NCBI RefSeq assembly: GCF_019649055.1
Contig: NW_026570223.1
Coordinates: 1,178,001 to 1,242,000 of the forward strand
Direction: 5' to 3'
Source of the DNA: Paramacrobiotus metropolitanus
Lineage: Eukaryota; Tardigrada; Eutardigrada; Parachela; Macrobiotidae
DNA length: 64,000 nt
Positions 10,157 through 22,201 of this stretch are shown here, piece by piece; positions within the stretch are counted from its first letter, which is position 1, and each line of letters opens with the position of its first letter. Position numbers and translations under genes: made by a program. The notes beneath the pieces were generated by a model. It saw only the letters and a list, made by a program, of their open reading frames with translations. It did no database searches and was not told where the DNA came from.

Positions 10157-13073
10157 ATGGCAGTGTCGTTTGCGATGGTTTTATTACTCATAATAGGGAT
10201 TTCGATCAAATTAATTAAAATAATTGATTAAATGAAATGCGTTTATTAATTCGTATCGCTAAGAATGTTAATATCGTACATATCGTTATTAATTCATATC
10301 GTTTTGTAGGTACGACGAATGTCGATCCAGAATGTGGACGTTGGGATAAGACTCGTATTCCTTACTGCTTTGATCCTCAGCTAAGTAAGAAGCGAATAAT
10401 TTAATGGCGCTTTGTTTACAAATAAAAACACTCACAAGACCGTTTGGTTAAGCCAAGGGAATAATCATAATCATTCTGTCTTTTCCTTTACAGCCACAGT
10501 AGAACAGTCAGCCGTCAATAGTGCCATTGCGATTCTAGCCGGCACTACTGGAGTTTTTCGCGCCGGTACCATGTACTTCCACAGAATTTAAAATTCGATT
10601 CACTATTCCCACCGGCACGTAAGTGAACGACTTCAAGCCAATTCAGCGTAAGACTTTGCTTTTTAAACCAGCAATGTTTTCGCAAATATTCGTTCATTTT
10701 CTGTGATGGGTTATCATAACGAACGTTGCAAATTGCCCTCGTTTACGAGGCAACCTTTTGTCTCCAAGCTGAATAAGACTGTACGTAAATATAAACCGTA
10801 TGTCCAAGCAATTATAACCACGTATATAATTTAATTTATCTGGTGTATTACCGATTTGTAGCGGGACGGCCGCTTGCTCATCCAGTATGCCCGGTCGTTG
10901 GATGAGGGCACCCACCGGAACATATGAGCAGGCTGTCTCCTTGGCGCGCGATGCCCTGACGCGCTGCAGCACCGATCCCAGGTGTATAGCGCGCTACATT
11001 GTCAACACCATGGGCAAGCGTAACGAGCACGAACGTGGCGATCGCGATAGCTTCATTACCGTACAACCCGACTCATCGCTGACCGTACCAGTACGTTTTG
11101 AGGAAATAAAGCTAACGTAATTACTGCATTAGTAGTCCTGTTATTAATCGTGCTAACACATAAGGAATTCGTTTTTTCAATAAAGTTTCGATGGAAATAT
11201 GCAGTAAACAGGTAAATCTGCATATAATTAGCAAATTAAAAGGTTAATAATCAAGCGGTTGAGAATTATGCGCTAATTCCATGTGAACAGTCATCATAGT
11301 GACCTTTCGAACTGCAGGCGGCTTATCGAAAGTACAGCGAACAAGAAGCGTATTGGAAGAGTTATCCTTATGATTACTGCAGCATAACGGTAAGCAGACT
11401 CTTAACTTTGACACAGCGGAATTCTTCGGCTTATGATGTCAATGGCGTGTTGTTTATTCCTTGCAGCATAACTAGCCCCCTGACTTCGCTGCTACGGGAA
11501 CCGCTTTCACCCTACCGGCTTCAGCGCCCATGCCCTGTATCCCCAAACTGAGTCAGATCAGTGCCACCGACTGCGCGCTGCTGAACATTACCTACCAGTG
11601 AGGACTCCGGTGTGATACCACCAATGTTTGTAAGTCCATTATTTTCTCATCACGGTACACGGTAGTGCTCTACATTATAGCAATTACTGAAAATTATATG
11701 CTGTAACATAATATTATATATATACGTAGTATGAATATCGTATGTACGCAAACATTGCATGAATATTTAGCAAGCATAAAATCGATTGGTATCGCATACA
11801 TTTTGTCACAAATACCGTTAATCAGGTGCAAATTTCCGTTAAGGTATAATGCAGATGTATTGTTACAGCTTCTCGTTGAAATAAATGAATGCACTGCATC
11901 ATTATCGAGCGGTGATACCAAATATTTTTGCCCCGGCCACAAACTGGCACTGATGCATGAGCTACCTTAATGCGCTGCAGTACTCTGCACAAATGATAAA
12001 TGATTCTTTTATCATGTACGGCGACTCAAATCGGCGATAATTATTTAGAAAATACGTGGTAAAATCGAGCAACTGTATAAAAAGCCGAAGTACTGATAAT
12101 GAAAGGTCAGAAAGATTTTCTCTAACGGAAAGGTCACAATGATTCTGTCTGCACTCAGCTTTTGCGTCTGTCTATCCTCTAACGGGGAACAGAGGGAAAG
12201 CTAAAGGTTAGCCTGACCCTGCCTGTGCAGTTGCCGATTCTTTGTCAGATTCCCTTCGGAGTCGCAAAGAGACGCAGGTTAGATTCAAATTTTTTCCGAA
12301 TTTGTTCCTAATCAATCCACGCGCCATCGTATGGTTTCCGTAGGAAACGTTCCGAAGGAGTTTCTACTTTTAGGCTAATCAGTTTTATTCATGCTCGGGT
12401 GCCTCCGGCGCAACAACTGCAACATGCGCACAACTGCCACAAAGGTCAGCCAAAATAACGGGTTTCGAGCCCAACGATCCGGAATTCAAATGGGCCGGTT
12501 CGAAGACGTACGCTTGGTACCGTTACAGCAGTACGTATCTGTAGTAGTTAACTACTGTAACAAATTGCACTTCATTAATAATATTAAATTTTTTGTATAT
12601 AAAGGTCAAACTGACACAGAATTAACTTATAAAAAGCCTTATTTGCACTTTTTAGATACAGCGAGGCAACATGTCAACGAACACACCCAGCAGCAAAGGG
12701 CACCCACAACCGGAACCGGTGTCACGGCTGGTATTACCGGCAACTGGAATGCATGTATAATAATACCATATTATGGTAAAGCGGCAAAATTAATAACAGA
12801 TTAAAAACAACAGCATGCAAATTTTATACGGTCATACAGTATATGGAGTAATGGCGACCTTTTTGGACAGGTTCGAGGAACCGGCGGTACCAACTCCGTA
12901 GTAGTTACTGGAGTGGATAATACCAGCACCAACCAGATGGTGCAAACACTGACACCACAAGGAAACGATGTATTCCAATGGACCGGCACCTCCACAACGC
13001 GCTTTAGGTTGCACGGCCGGCACTGATACCGGCACTGGTACCACGGAACTGAAACGGGAACCGGAACAGGTAA
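10157..13073 (+). pseudogene. Left-arm copy of the astacin-like secreted protein, broken
   Basis: Inverted counterpart of the gene at 48,204-51,861. Recognisable pieces: signal-peptide exon at 10,157 (its 3' end and donor deleted), exon 2 near 10,311, exon 3 near 10,494 with a ~13-bp deletion that shifts frame, exon 4 at ~10,860-11,090, exon 5 near 11,318 and exon 6 near 11,466 with in-frame stops (CAT AAC TAG, and TGA after TACCAG). Exons 7 and 8 are missing and replaced by unrelated DNA, and exons 9-11 lie between ~12,375 and 13,070. Exon 4 keeps GKRNEHERGDRDSFITV, so the zinc-ligand losses predate the duplication. It cannot encode a full protein. Confidence 0.85.
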
Positions 13074-13680
13074 AAATGGATGAGGCTAGAATTAACTTTG
13101 GCATACGCTGTGCGTAACACAACGCTGTACATGTGGATCAGCAAATTACATGTCGTGTTTCCTAAAATTATATATTTCGGAGATTTTATAAATTTCCCAG
13201 TGAGTTTCCCAGTGACAGTTCATGAGTGTCCAAGACTCCAAGTTAATATTGTCCGAATATACGCGGAATATATAGTTTCTAAAATTATTCGCGTTACTTA
13301 TAGCCTATAGGAACTTATCTTATTATTCAGGGATGTTGTTTACTTATTCCCGAATCACGAGTAACATGATTGTTGTTTTCCGTAAGATCATTAAAAGAAT
13401 AACATGAATAAATAATGACATTGTTGGACATATATGACCAATAGGTTGAACCATATATTGTAGTATTAAGAATTTTTATGCGCATTTCACTTCAGAAATG
13501 CGTAGATTAACTAGTACTAGTCGTTTGAACAAAAAACGCTGTTACATACTGTAGATAATTTAAATATTTCTCTGTAAGCAAGAATTATTGCACTGTAAAA
13601 ATATAAGGTCAGCACATTTGGTGCTCCGAGTTCGATGATTACTGCGAAAAATTAACCGTAGTGAAATAATCGTTGTCCAG
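13074..13680. other. Intergenic, left arm
   Basis: AT-rich sequence matching right-arm 47,690-48,200 in inverse orientation. No gene is supported. Confidence 0.5.
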
Positions 13681-13896
13681 TTAACTTTTACTATATGCCC
13701 TTAGAGTAACGTGAATTCTTCCGAAATCCAATCCTTCATTATTGCAGGGACTGGCCAGGGTCCCCCATCCGTTATGGATTTTATCAATCGACCCAAACTT
13801 GCCGGCTAGAAGCGCCCAGGCGTCTATCCTAGCGTGTGTTTCTGCTTTTGCAACTTGCCTGACATACTTGATGGTGTTCTTGTTAGTACAAGTCAA
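13681..13896 (-). pseudogene. Left copy of a small conserved ORF of unknown function
   Basis: An open frame of about 70 codons matching the right-arm ORF at 47,461-47,680 at about 80% of residues (shared NTIKYVRQVAKAET, SIDKIHN, GWGTLA, GRIHVTL). The splice acceptor present in the right copy (TTTATTGCAG) is GCGG here, so this copy is probably not used. No family recognised. Confidence 0.4.
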
Positions 13897-14363
13897 TTTT
13901 TGTATTTTTTCCGCAATAAATCAAATACAAAATGCCAGTTCGAAAATTAACTACAAATTCACGTGAAGTACGTATTAAAAAATGCTGTTTCACGGTTTGC
14001 ACACGACTAGGTAAATGTACATTTGAACGTGTAAAGCATATTCACATTCATAAGAGAAAACAACGTGTGATTGGAACCGTCTACAATTTATTTCACCGAA
14101 AATCAGTAAATATTTTAGTAACATTCCAGCAGCAGTATGCAAGATTTTAATCGTTGCGTAACACAGTTACGCTTTATCATCTGGTGTCCGCATATTTTCT
14201 GACCCACAACCAGCTCACACAAAACAGACTTCATCCAGCACGTCGGATGTTGCGAAAATGTCAACAGTGCTTCGGTATATAAATACAGATTCTGTATGAA
14301 AATTACTTGCAGTTCTTTATCAAGTTAAGTTTTTCTTCATCTGCTTTCACATCAAAACCAACC
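13897..14363. other. Intergenic, left arm
   Basis: Corresponds inversely to 46,690-47,250 of the right arm, including what would be the 5' flank of the GM2-activator-like gene. A 72-codon plus-strand ORF at 13,932-14,150 is not preserved in the other arm and is not called. Confidence 0.5.
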
Positions 14364-14369
14364 ATGAAT

Positions 14370-15020
14370 CTCAGTATCTGTTTCACCATTTGACATCATA
14401 TGAAACTAATGCACACAAAATCACGGCTGTGCATGTACTTCGAAGTATACATAATAGGAAGAAAAAAGATACGTTTTGGAAATACTTATAAAGATCCATA
14501 CGTTGTGCACATCTAGAAGAAACCTAATTACTGTATATACAGATACACACAGTTTGTGTGAATGTGATTCGAAATTTTTGATAGAATATCAATGCGAAAA
14601 TTTAAGTTTAAAATATGCTCCTTGACAGATTGGCTGGATGAGATCCGAAGAAATACTGATGCTGTCGATTTTAAGGATGTCGGTGGTGGTTCCGCAGGAT
14701 TTTCATGAGAAATGGACAGATGAAGGTTCTATGCCACCGCCTACCTTAGAAAATGATATGTACATGTACACTTGAATGTTAAGGAGATTCCCGATTTGCG
14801 TACTAAATATTTTTAGCATTCTGCGGAGTCGTATTAAACGGCGAAAGTAAATGCAAAGATTAATTTTAGGAGCTTCATAACTGCATAACATTACCCATTT
14901 TATGTAACAGAAAATTCCATTGCTGCGTGGTATCGTTCGCAGCGTGGTTGGACCATTTGAACGGCAACAGCATACCCAATGTACTGGATACAATGGCCAG
15001 GATAACGGTCACTTCGATGA
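14370..15020. other. Nested inversion inside the left arm
   Basis: This ~650-bp block matches right-arm ~46,000-46,675 in direct orientation, whereas everything around it matches inversely. One breakpoint is just after ATGAAT of exon 1 (14,364-14,369). The other is in exon 1 after GGTCACTTC (~15,013). It separates the promoter and start codon from the remaining coding sequence. Confidence 0.8.
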
Positions 15021-15299
15021 AATCAAAGGTAATATTGCGCTATATATCCTAAGTACCATTCTGGTGCATCTCGCACAGGATGCAACCATGTGTTACAGGA
15101 GTGTTGCTAAAACAATGCTTGTACAACTGATCCTACAGCGCCAGTGCAAATTACCGCATCTAGAGCCATCACCAAACAAATCGACCAGCTGGACGTATAA
15201 CAGTATAACTCATAAAAACTTGAGATAAAAATATCTTTTCAAATGTTATCGTTTTTTCAACAATCATACATAATTGTTTTCAGATCGATGTCGTGATTC

Positions 15300-15454
15300 T
15301 TACGTCAGCGTCTGTCGATTGAAATACAACGAGGCAACGCGGCTTCCGTGCTGGGGACGATGGAAGGAGCGGATAAATTAGAAGAAATTTTGCTGTTGTA
15401 ATTCTATTTTTGTTGCCAATTCATGTATTCTAACTGGCTTGTGCTAATAAAGGG
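15300..15454 (+). mobile_element. 155-bp cDNA-like insertion with 13-bp target duplication
   Basis: Flanked by perfect direct repeats GATGTCGTGATTC at 15,287-15,299 and 15,455-15,467; the right-arm exon has this sequence once. The insert reads as an open frame from its first base to TAA at 15,399-15,401 (33 codons, including SIEIQRGNAASVLGTMEG), then ~45 nt of AT-rich tail with AATAAA at 15,446-15,451. That is the layout of the 3' end of a messenger RNA. It stops two bases after AATAAA without a poly(A) tract. The parent gene is not in this window and I do not recognise it. Confidence 0.7.
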
Positions 15455-15640
15455 GATGTCGTGATTCAGAAAAAGGTTTTCGTATGGATTACAGTCCCAT
15501 GTGTGAATGGAATGGGCAAGTGCACTTTCACCTTTTTGCTACAAGATGGCAGTATTTTGACGATGTAGAGTAAAGCGTAGAAGAGTCGATGTATAACTCC
15601 GCGCGGACATCGATATAATACTTACGAGTAGTAATACTTA

Positions 15641-16387
15641 CCAGGGAACATATGGGTCCTCCCCCTTCAGAAAAATCTCAATTTTTTCACAAAGGTAGTA
15701 AACATATGTAGGACATTTAAAAAAATATTTTCAGCTGCTGTAATCAAGGTAGGCGTGGTCAAACGCAATTTAAAGTCGTTAAATCAGCCATGTCTTTACA
15801 TATGCTAATATATTAGGTTTTTTCTCCGTTACTTCTTCGTTTTCATGAGTGACACCACCGTTTAGTTTTTTGTACATGATAGAAACTTTGAGGTCGTGAT
15901 ATTTTATAGCTGCTCAAACGAAATTCAAGAGAAAAACTGATGATAAAGGAATATATTTACAACCATTCCAGTAAAGAACATTTTCGGTAAAAATTCGGTA
16001 AAAACCGCTCTGACAAAACAGACATGTGATAGAATACAGATACGCATGCTGCGTTGCAGCAAAGTACAGGAGTGAAGTACAGGCAGGAGTACAGTACTGG
16101 AGTGAAATGCTTGATGTGTGGTTTTCAATGCGGTTTTCTTGACCACAGCAGGTGAACTCGTAGCCTTATACCATGCGTCACTTATGAAATCAAAGAATTA
16201 ACTGACAAAAAATCGATATATTATCATATGTGCAGTACTTACCAACTTGACAATTTTAAATTACGTTTGACCACGCCTACCTTGATTACAGCAGCTGAAA
16301 TATTTTTTTAAATGTCCTGCATATGTTTACTACCTTTGTGCAAAAAACGCGATTTTTCTGAAGGGGGAGGACCCCTATGTTCCCTGG
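15641..16387. mobile_element. Foldback MITE with TTA target duplication (Harbinger-like)
   Basis: Flanked by TTA at 15,638-15,640 and 16,388-16,390. Ends are CCAGGGAACATA and TATGTTCCCTGG, and the inverted arms continue for about 130 bp each (GGACC...GGGGGA, GCGTGGTCAAACG). The ~450-bp interior has no transposase ORF. A 3-bp TTA duplication with CC...GG ends is typical of PIF/Harbinger MITEs. It is absent from the right arm. Confidence 0.75.
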
Positions 16388-16980
16388 TTAGGAGACATCC
16401 ACATATATGTGGATGGATGTGGTGGTTTTGCTGTAACAAATCATGAAGGTGTACACCATTATTTGATACAGCAAATTACAGTGTTGCTTAGATACCATGA
16501 TTGTCATGTACTGCACAGAAGTCAGTCATTATAATTTTTGCAGTATTGCACTTCTATATTGCAGTACTGCATATATACAGTACTGCAGTATTGCAACCAG
16601 CTCATTTAACTCATTCAACTCAGCCCTTTCAACCTTGTGTAATTCTGTCATTAATGGGCCAATTTGATTTAGGAAGCTGCAATTATACGGACGTGTGTAG
16701 TCTGTTGCCGCCTCAGCCCTATCCGAAACCCTTTCAGTAACAGTCCATTCCCTGTACTTGTCCATTTCCGGCTGTAAAAGCACTGAATTACTGATCTTTA
16801 TTGTTAGTGCAGTGTTATATGCATAATCTAGCCCTGCGAATGGTTAACATTTTTCTACTTTTTGATCTGTTTATTAAGTAATTCAAAAGTGAAAGGAGGA
16901 AAACGTGCATGCGCATTATGCGCGAAAATTTAACAGTGCTGTTACACAGAATACAGAATGCTGGAACTGAAGTTAATTAA

Positions 16981-17569
16981 GGGCAGTCGATTGCCTCAAC
17001 CGTGTACGCCTCCCTGGGCGGCTGGCAAAACAGCCTGCAATGTTATGAAACTGGTCGCCTCACAGTATTTCATCCCATAGACTTATACGGTAACCTCATC
17101 GACTTGTGTTTCACACATTTCTAAATGAAACCATGCAACCGATATCTCCAACGATAGAGAAAAAATTAAGACATTTTTTGATACCAAACAAGATGTTATT
17201 GATGGCGATTAAGCCAAGATGTTCCCATTTCAGGTTCTCGTAGACATAGCATAGGACCTCTGCGTAGAACCCTGACCATGCATTCAATGCTATGTCTAAG
17301 AGAAATCCCTAATGGCTCTGTGTTTTCTTACTCGCTTTTAACAGCACCTCATTTGGTTTCAAAATCTTCTTTATTTTTTGCCTACTTTTTAAGATATCGA
17401 TTAGGTAATTCTATTGAGAAATAAGCGAGTTGCAAGTGTTAGATCTTAACACAGGAGTCAATGGAGAAAATAACGACGAGGCGACCAATTTTACAGCACA
17501 GAACGGCGTTTTGCTGTCGCCTGACAACCGCCCGCTGCAGGCGTACACGGTTGAGGCAGTCGACTGCCC
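16981..17569. mobile_element. Foldback element flanked by TTAA, with a nested relic
   Basis: TTAA on both sides (16,977-16,980 and 17,570-17,573). Inverted ends start GGGCAGTCGATTGCCTCAAC and run about 35 bp with few mismatches (CGTGTACGCC). Inside, 17,150-17,390 is a second, degraded inverted structure (TTTTTTGATACCAAA against TTTGGTTTCAAAATC) whose centre resembles that of the element at 22,202-22,756. The right arm lacks it. TTAA targets suggest a piggyBac-type origin, but the ends are not canonical. Confidence 0.65.
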
Positions 17570-17929
17570 TTAATTCATCTCTCTTGATTGACAGGCAACG
17601 TACAACGTCAAGGATTTGCCGGTGATGATCACCACACCATCCAAACAAATTTCTTCCTGGCTTGATAAAAGTTAGTATAAAACCAGTCATTTCTAAAATT
17701 TGAGTAACGTCTCACAACATAAAGACGAACGCTTCGAATCTTTTGTTATCGTACGTTGCGCGACACGGGCATAAGGTACAGTTAAGGCATTTATTGAAAC
17801 ATTTTGCATTTATTGAAAAAATATATCAGTTGTGTATTACTTCAGATGGCGGGGAGGCAAAATAGCGAAACTTACTTTTGGTACGTCCTTTGTAGAATAG
17901 TTAAAGATCCCTAATAGAGGAGAACATAT

Positions 17930-19160
17930 CGGTAATAATCCACCGTCGGCATCTCACACCGAGGCACTTTCTGTGTCCGCATGGCCAACTCCACTTTACC
18001 GATGGCCACCTGGAAAACACTCACATTTCGAAAAACAAGGTCCAGACCAGAAAGGATAGACGTCGGATCAGAGGAAGTCAAACGCTATAGCCCGTCGGCC
18101 GTAAAAGGCTTTGCGTCACAGATAATAACAGCATCGACATTTTCTAAAATATAATCAGTAGGCGCAGTTTTCCAGATAATTTTTTTCTGTTCGGATTTAC
18201 AGAGGTGATCCACAGCCGGTGATGATCCACAGCCGTACACTCGCTATACGACAGTTACACATAAAAACCAGTTCTATTAATATATATCATGTAATAACCC
18301 TTTCACGGATCTTTTACAGAACCCACCGTTGTTGTGGCCATATCCAAAGCAAAATAATCCCATTAGCTGCCGGCGCCATCACGCACATGGGGTTCGTGCC
18401 CAAGGCTAACTACAAATTATAATCACCAACAACACCATAATTTTACCACTGCTGCTACTGTACTTGCTCCAAGAATTGCCAGCGCTGGCGGAGTCCCAGC
18501 TTTGCCAGACATCGGCAATTTTAGAACACAAAGTAACGCTGGGAAACAATGAATTTGAAAAGAATTCGGAATAGAATTCGAAGTTCCCCTGTGTATACTT
18601 TCGAATAGAAAAATAAAAAAGTAGAGCTCAGTACTTCCAGCCTGGTTTTTAAAAATGCAAATCTGGTGACTAACTACCCGTAGTAAGTAGTAACTACATC
18701 TACAATTCAGAAGAAAGGTGACATTTTTATCAACTTCCTCGCATGTCTTTAACGCACACACGTATGATGTACATACGGCACGGCACAGTCGGTACTTACT
18801 GTTTCGGTTCGCGGTAGGCATTGCCAGCGGACTGGTATTACAAAATGCAAATCCGATTAATCCTTCCCGAACAGCTTGTAATCCATAATAGCCAGCAATA
18901 CCAAAATGATTAGACGCTATGATTCAAAAACGACGACTAGACTGCGGTTAATCTGCAAAAATCTTGATCGCAATAGTACAGCGTAATATCGTAACTCGCA
19001 TTTGCTAATTTGAAGGCACGATTTTGACAAGTGATTCTTCTATGACTTCTAAGATGTTAACCGTAACCATACGCAGTACAAAAATCATAACGATACGCCG
19101 ACCCAGATAACAAAGCACAATCATCGATGTTTTTAATACGGTACACCACGATTTACCCGG
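17930..19160 (-). pseudogene. Extra partial copy of the malate dehydrogenase gene (exons 4-6)
   Basis: Holds sequences matching exon 6 (~17,940-18,010), exon 5 (~18,325-18,410) and exon 4 (~18,825-18,930) of the right-arm gene at 40,350-44,074, plus the start of intron 3 (~19,060-19,110). A second set of exons 4 and 5 is present in the main left copy, so this is a local duplication within the left arm. Its edge has removed the last exon of the GM2-activator-like copy. Not translatable as a protein. Confidence 0.7.
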
Positions 19161-20506
19161 GCCAAGCAGTGCAACATAAGATTCTGCAAAATAAATATGT
19201 AAAAAACTGATTGTTTAATCAATCAAGCAATTAGAAAAAAAAACAGCATATAAAATCCAAATAAAATTAACAACTAAAAACAATAAAATTCCATCACCGA
19301 ATGTCTTCTGAAAAAAATATACAGTAACACAACAGGAATGACTAATGAGCGGCATTAAATTTAATGTAAAAAAACGAACAAAATCAATGGCAAAATAATT
19401 TGGAAAAAAATCTTAACGGAAATGTTTACTGCTTTGAGCGCATTGTTGTGCTACTTCTTCTGCGTGGCGAATCTGGTTGATGTGGTAAGGGATGCCTCCC
19501 AATCGTTTGCATTTATCCATATGCAACCGCTCAGGATCACCGGGCACTAATACGGGTTTGGATGGATCAGCCTGCAAAATACAATTCAGGCTTTTACTTG
19601 TTCTGAACGGTGCCTTAAGCTGCTGCTTCAAGAAATTCCTATCAAAAGCAAATAAATGCTACCATTATCTAGCTGAAAACCAGCATCCTGCAAAATTTCT
19701 CGCAAACACAGCACCGAAAACAAATTTCAAAGAAAAAATACAAATCTTTCATAATACACGACAGATTTTAAGCAACTCTAACGCAAGCCATGTTATATGG
19801 TCACGACTCACGAATCACATTGAGCGATGAAAGGAGTGAATGCCACAATACCACGCTAGCACACCAGCTACAGCTATTCAGGTACACGTATAAACCGTGT
19901 GAATTACACAGACTTCCGATGAACACATTTCCCCGGTGTTAAAACTGTCCAAACTACTTACCGGTTCCAAATGACCCAGAATATTGAGGAATCCATGCAG
20001 ACGCTCACGGAATCCATTACCAAAACAATCCGGATCAATGGCACCCCAACATTGACCCTAAACAGCTGCAATTAGAGGTGACGGAAGCAGCCTAGGTTTA
20101 CAGAAATTTCCAGTCGATTTCCGGGGGAACAATATGCGAGTACACATTATCGGTGGCGCGAATTACTAAGTTTATTACCAAATTCGCCTCACTGGTCGGA
20201 TTGGTCCACGGGCGCACCAGCGGTCCGAACGCTGCATTAGCTAATATTCCACAGAAAATCTCCACCATAACGTTCAGCGCGTAGCCTTTAAGTAGCCTCC
20301 GTTAGCCTCTAAACCTGTACAATAAACAACCCCGGGGTTAGTCAATTAATACAGCAGGTTTTCTCAGAAAACTTTCCACTAAAATCGTTTCAGAAACCAT
20401 TTTGATTTCAGAAACTGGGAAAACTATAACACAGAAAAACTGCAACGCAATCCAAACTCTGCATTAAATACAGCTCTAAATACTAAAAAAAGTAAGCAAC
20501 ATACAT

Positions 20507-20544
20507 AAAACGTGCCTTAGAAGTCAAACGCTAAGGCACGTTTT
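20507..20544. repeat. 14-bp perfect hairpin unique to left arm
   Basis: AAAACGTGCCTTAG, a 10-nt loop, then CTAAGGCACGTTTT. The right arm has only one side of this stem, so the second side was copied in locally. Confidence 0.8.
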
Positions 20545-22201
20545 TTGCTACAGATAACAACAGCACTGATATTTCCAAAATAATGATTAGTAAGCGTAAT
20601 GTTTTAGATAATTTTCTTCTTTTCGGATTAACAGAAATGTGATACACAGCCGTACACTCGCTATACGACACCTACAAATAAAATCCAGATCAGTTAACGT
20701 GTTTCCTGCAATAACCCTTTTCCGGGTTTCCTTTATTGAACCCACCGCTGTTGTGGCCATATCCAGAGCAAAATAATCCCCATTAGCTGCCGGCGTTCGT
20801 CCCCATCACGCACATGGCGTTCGTGCTCAAGGCTAGCTACAATCACCAAAAGCACCATTACTTTCACCACTGTTGTGCTTTATACTTGCTCATCTTCTCC
20901 AAGAAGATAACTGTAAGTATTGACAGAACTGGCGAAGTCCCAGCTCTGGTAAACAGGGCAATTTTTCAACAAAAAGTAACGCTGGGAAACTACACGTAAA
21001 TTCAAAAAGAGTTCGGAACAGTAATTCCAAGTTCCCCTATACAGACGGAAAGACTTTCTAAGAAAATTAAAATTCCGAATAAAGACAGCAGAGCTCGCTA
21101 TTCCAGCCTTATTATGAAAAATGCAAATCAGGTGACTAACTACACCTACAAATTAGCAGAAAGGTAAATTTTCCATCAATTTCCTGGCATGTCTTTAATA
21201 CCGCACACACGCACATACGGTACTTACTGTTTTGGCTCGCGTAGGCACTGCCAGAGGACTAGTATTACAAAATGCAAATCCAATTAATCCTTCGCGAACA
21301 TCTTGTAATCCATAACAGCCAGCAATACCAAAATGATTCGATGCTATGATACAAAAACAACAATTTTATAGACTGCGGTTAATCTGCGAAAATCATTTTC
21401 GCAATAGTACAGCGTAACATCTTTAACTCGTATTTGCCACATCTGACGACACGATTTTTAAAGTAAATTTTGTATGATTTAACCATGACCAGACGCAATA
21501 AAAAAATCATTATTATAAAAAGATCAGATCATACGCGCAATCATCGATGCACGATTTACCTCGGGCGGAAACCCATCCCACACCGGCTTCCTTCGCTTTC
21601 CTCATGGCAACACCCATGGTCAAGTTGCCCACCACCGCACATAAACATTTTGGGAACATTCTCAGTAGCATGAATAAGCTTAAATAATGATGTGTTTTAT
21701 GGAACCATCCAAATTTCCGTAAAAGAAAACTACAACGCACATGCTTGCTCGAACCTGTAGTTTTTAAAACAAATGCCAAGACAAGTAGTCGCAATTATAG
21801 CATTATTACTTGAAACCTCTACACTACTGTGCACGCCTCCTGTTGATGACATTCCTGGTGTTTACATTATACATGCATTTCAAAAACAATTCTGCACCGT
21901 TCTGGAAGTTCTGTTGTATTAAGCGACGTACGCCAGCAATTTTAATCCCTTCGTAGAGCAATTATTTTTACAGGTAATGATTTCTTAATATAAGCAACTA
22001 GATTACCAGATGCACAAACCCTGGCCAGTGTTTTTACCTAGAAGATTGTTCCCATCGACGTGGATGCTGATTCCTTGATGATGCCCGGTACGCCGGACAG
22101 ATTGGTTAAATTCCTCTACACATCCAAGATGTACATATCTAAACAACGAAGTAACAGCAAGGTAATAATAATGCGTCCAAAACCACATCTTAAATTACCT
22201 A

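Larger units (their letters stand above)
14364..17668 (+). pseudogene. Left-arm copy of the GM2-activator-like gene, dismantled
   Basis: Start codon plus one codon at 14,364. The rest of exon 1 and exon 2 lie on the opposite strand between ~14,630 and ~15,015 (inverted segment noted separately). Exon 3 is near 15,080-15,205, with an indel. Exon 4 is split by a 155-bp insertion (15,284-15,299 and 15,455-15,521). Exon 5 near 16,674-16,775 carries an in-frame TAA after CCCTTTCAG. Exon 6 is at ~17,595-17,668. The final exon is missing, replaced by a malate dehydrogenase fragment. Two foldback elements sit in its introns. The unusual GCAAGT donor of exon 4 is kept. Clearly non-functional. Confidence 0.85.

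Noticed and set aside
12391-12804. 137-codon plus-strand ORF
   Set aside because: A frame-shifted read through exons 9 and 10 of the astacin-like relic and the intron between them.
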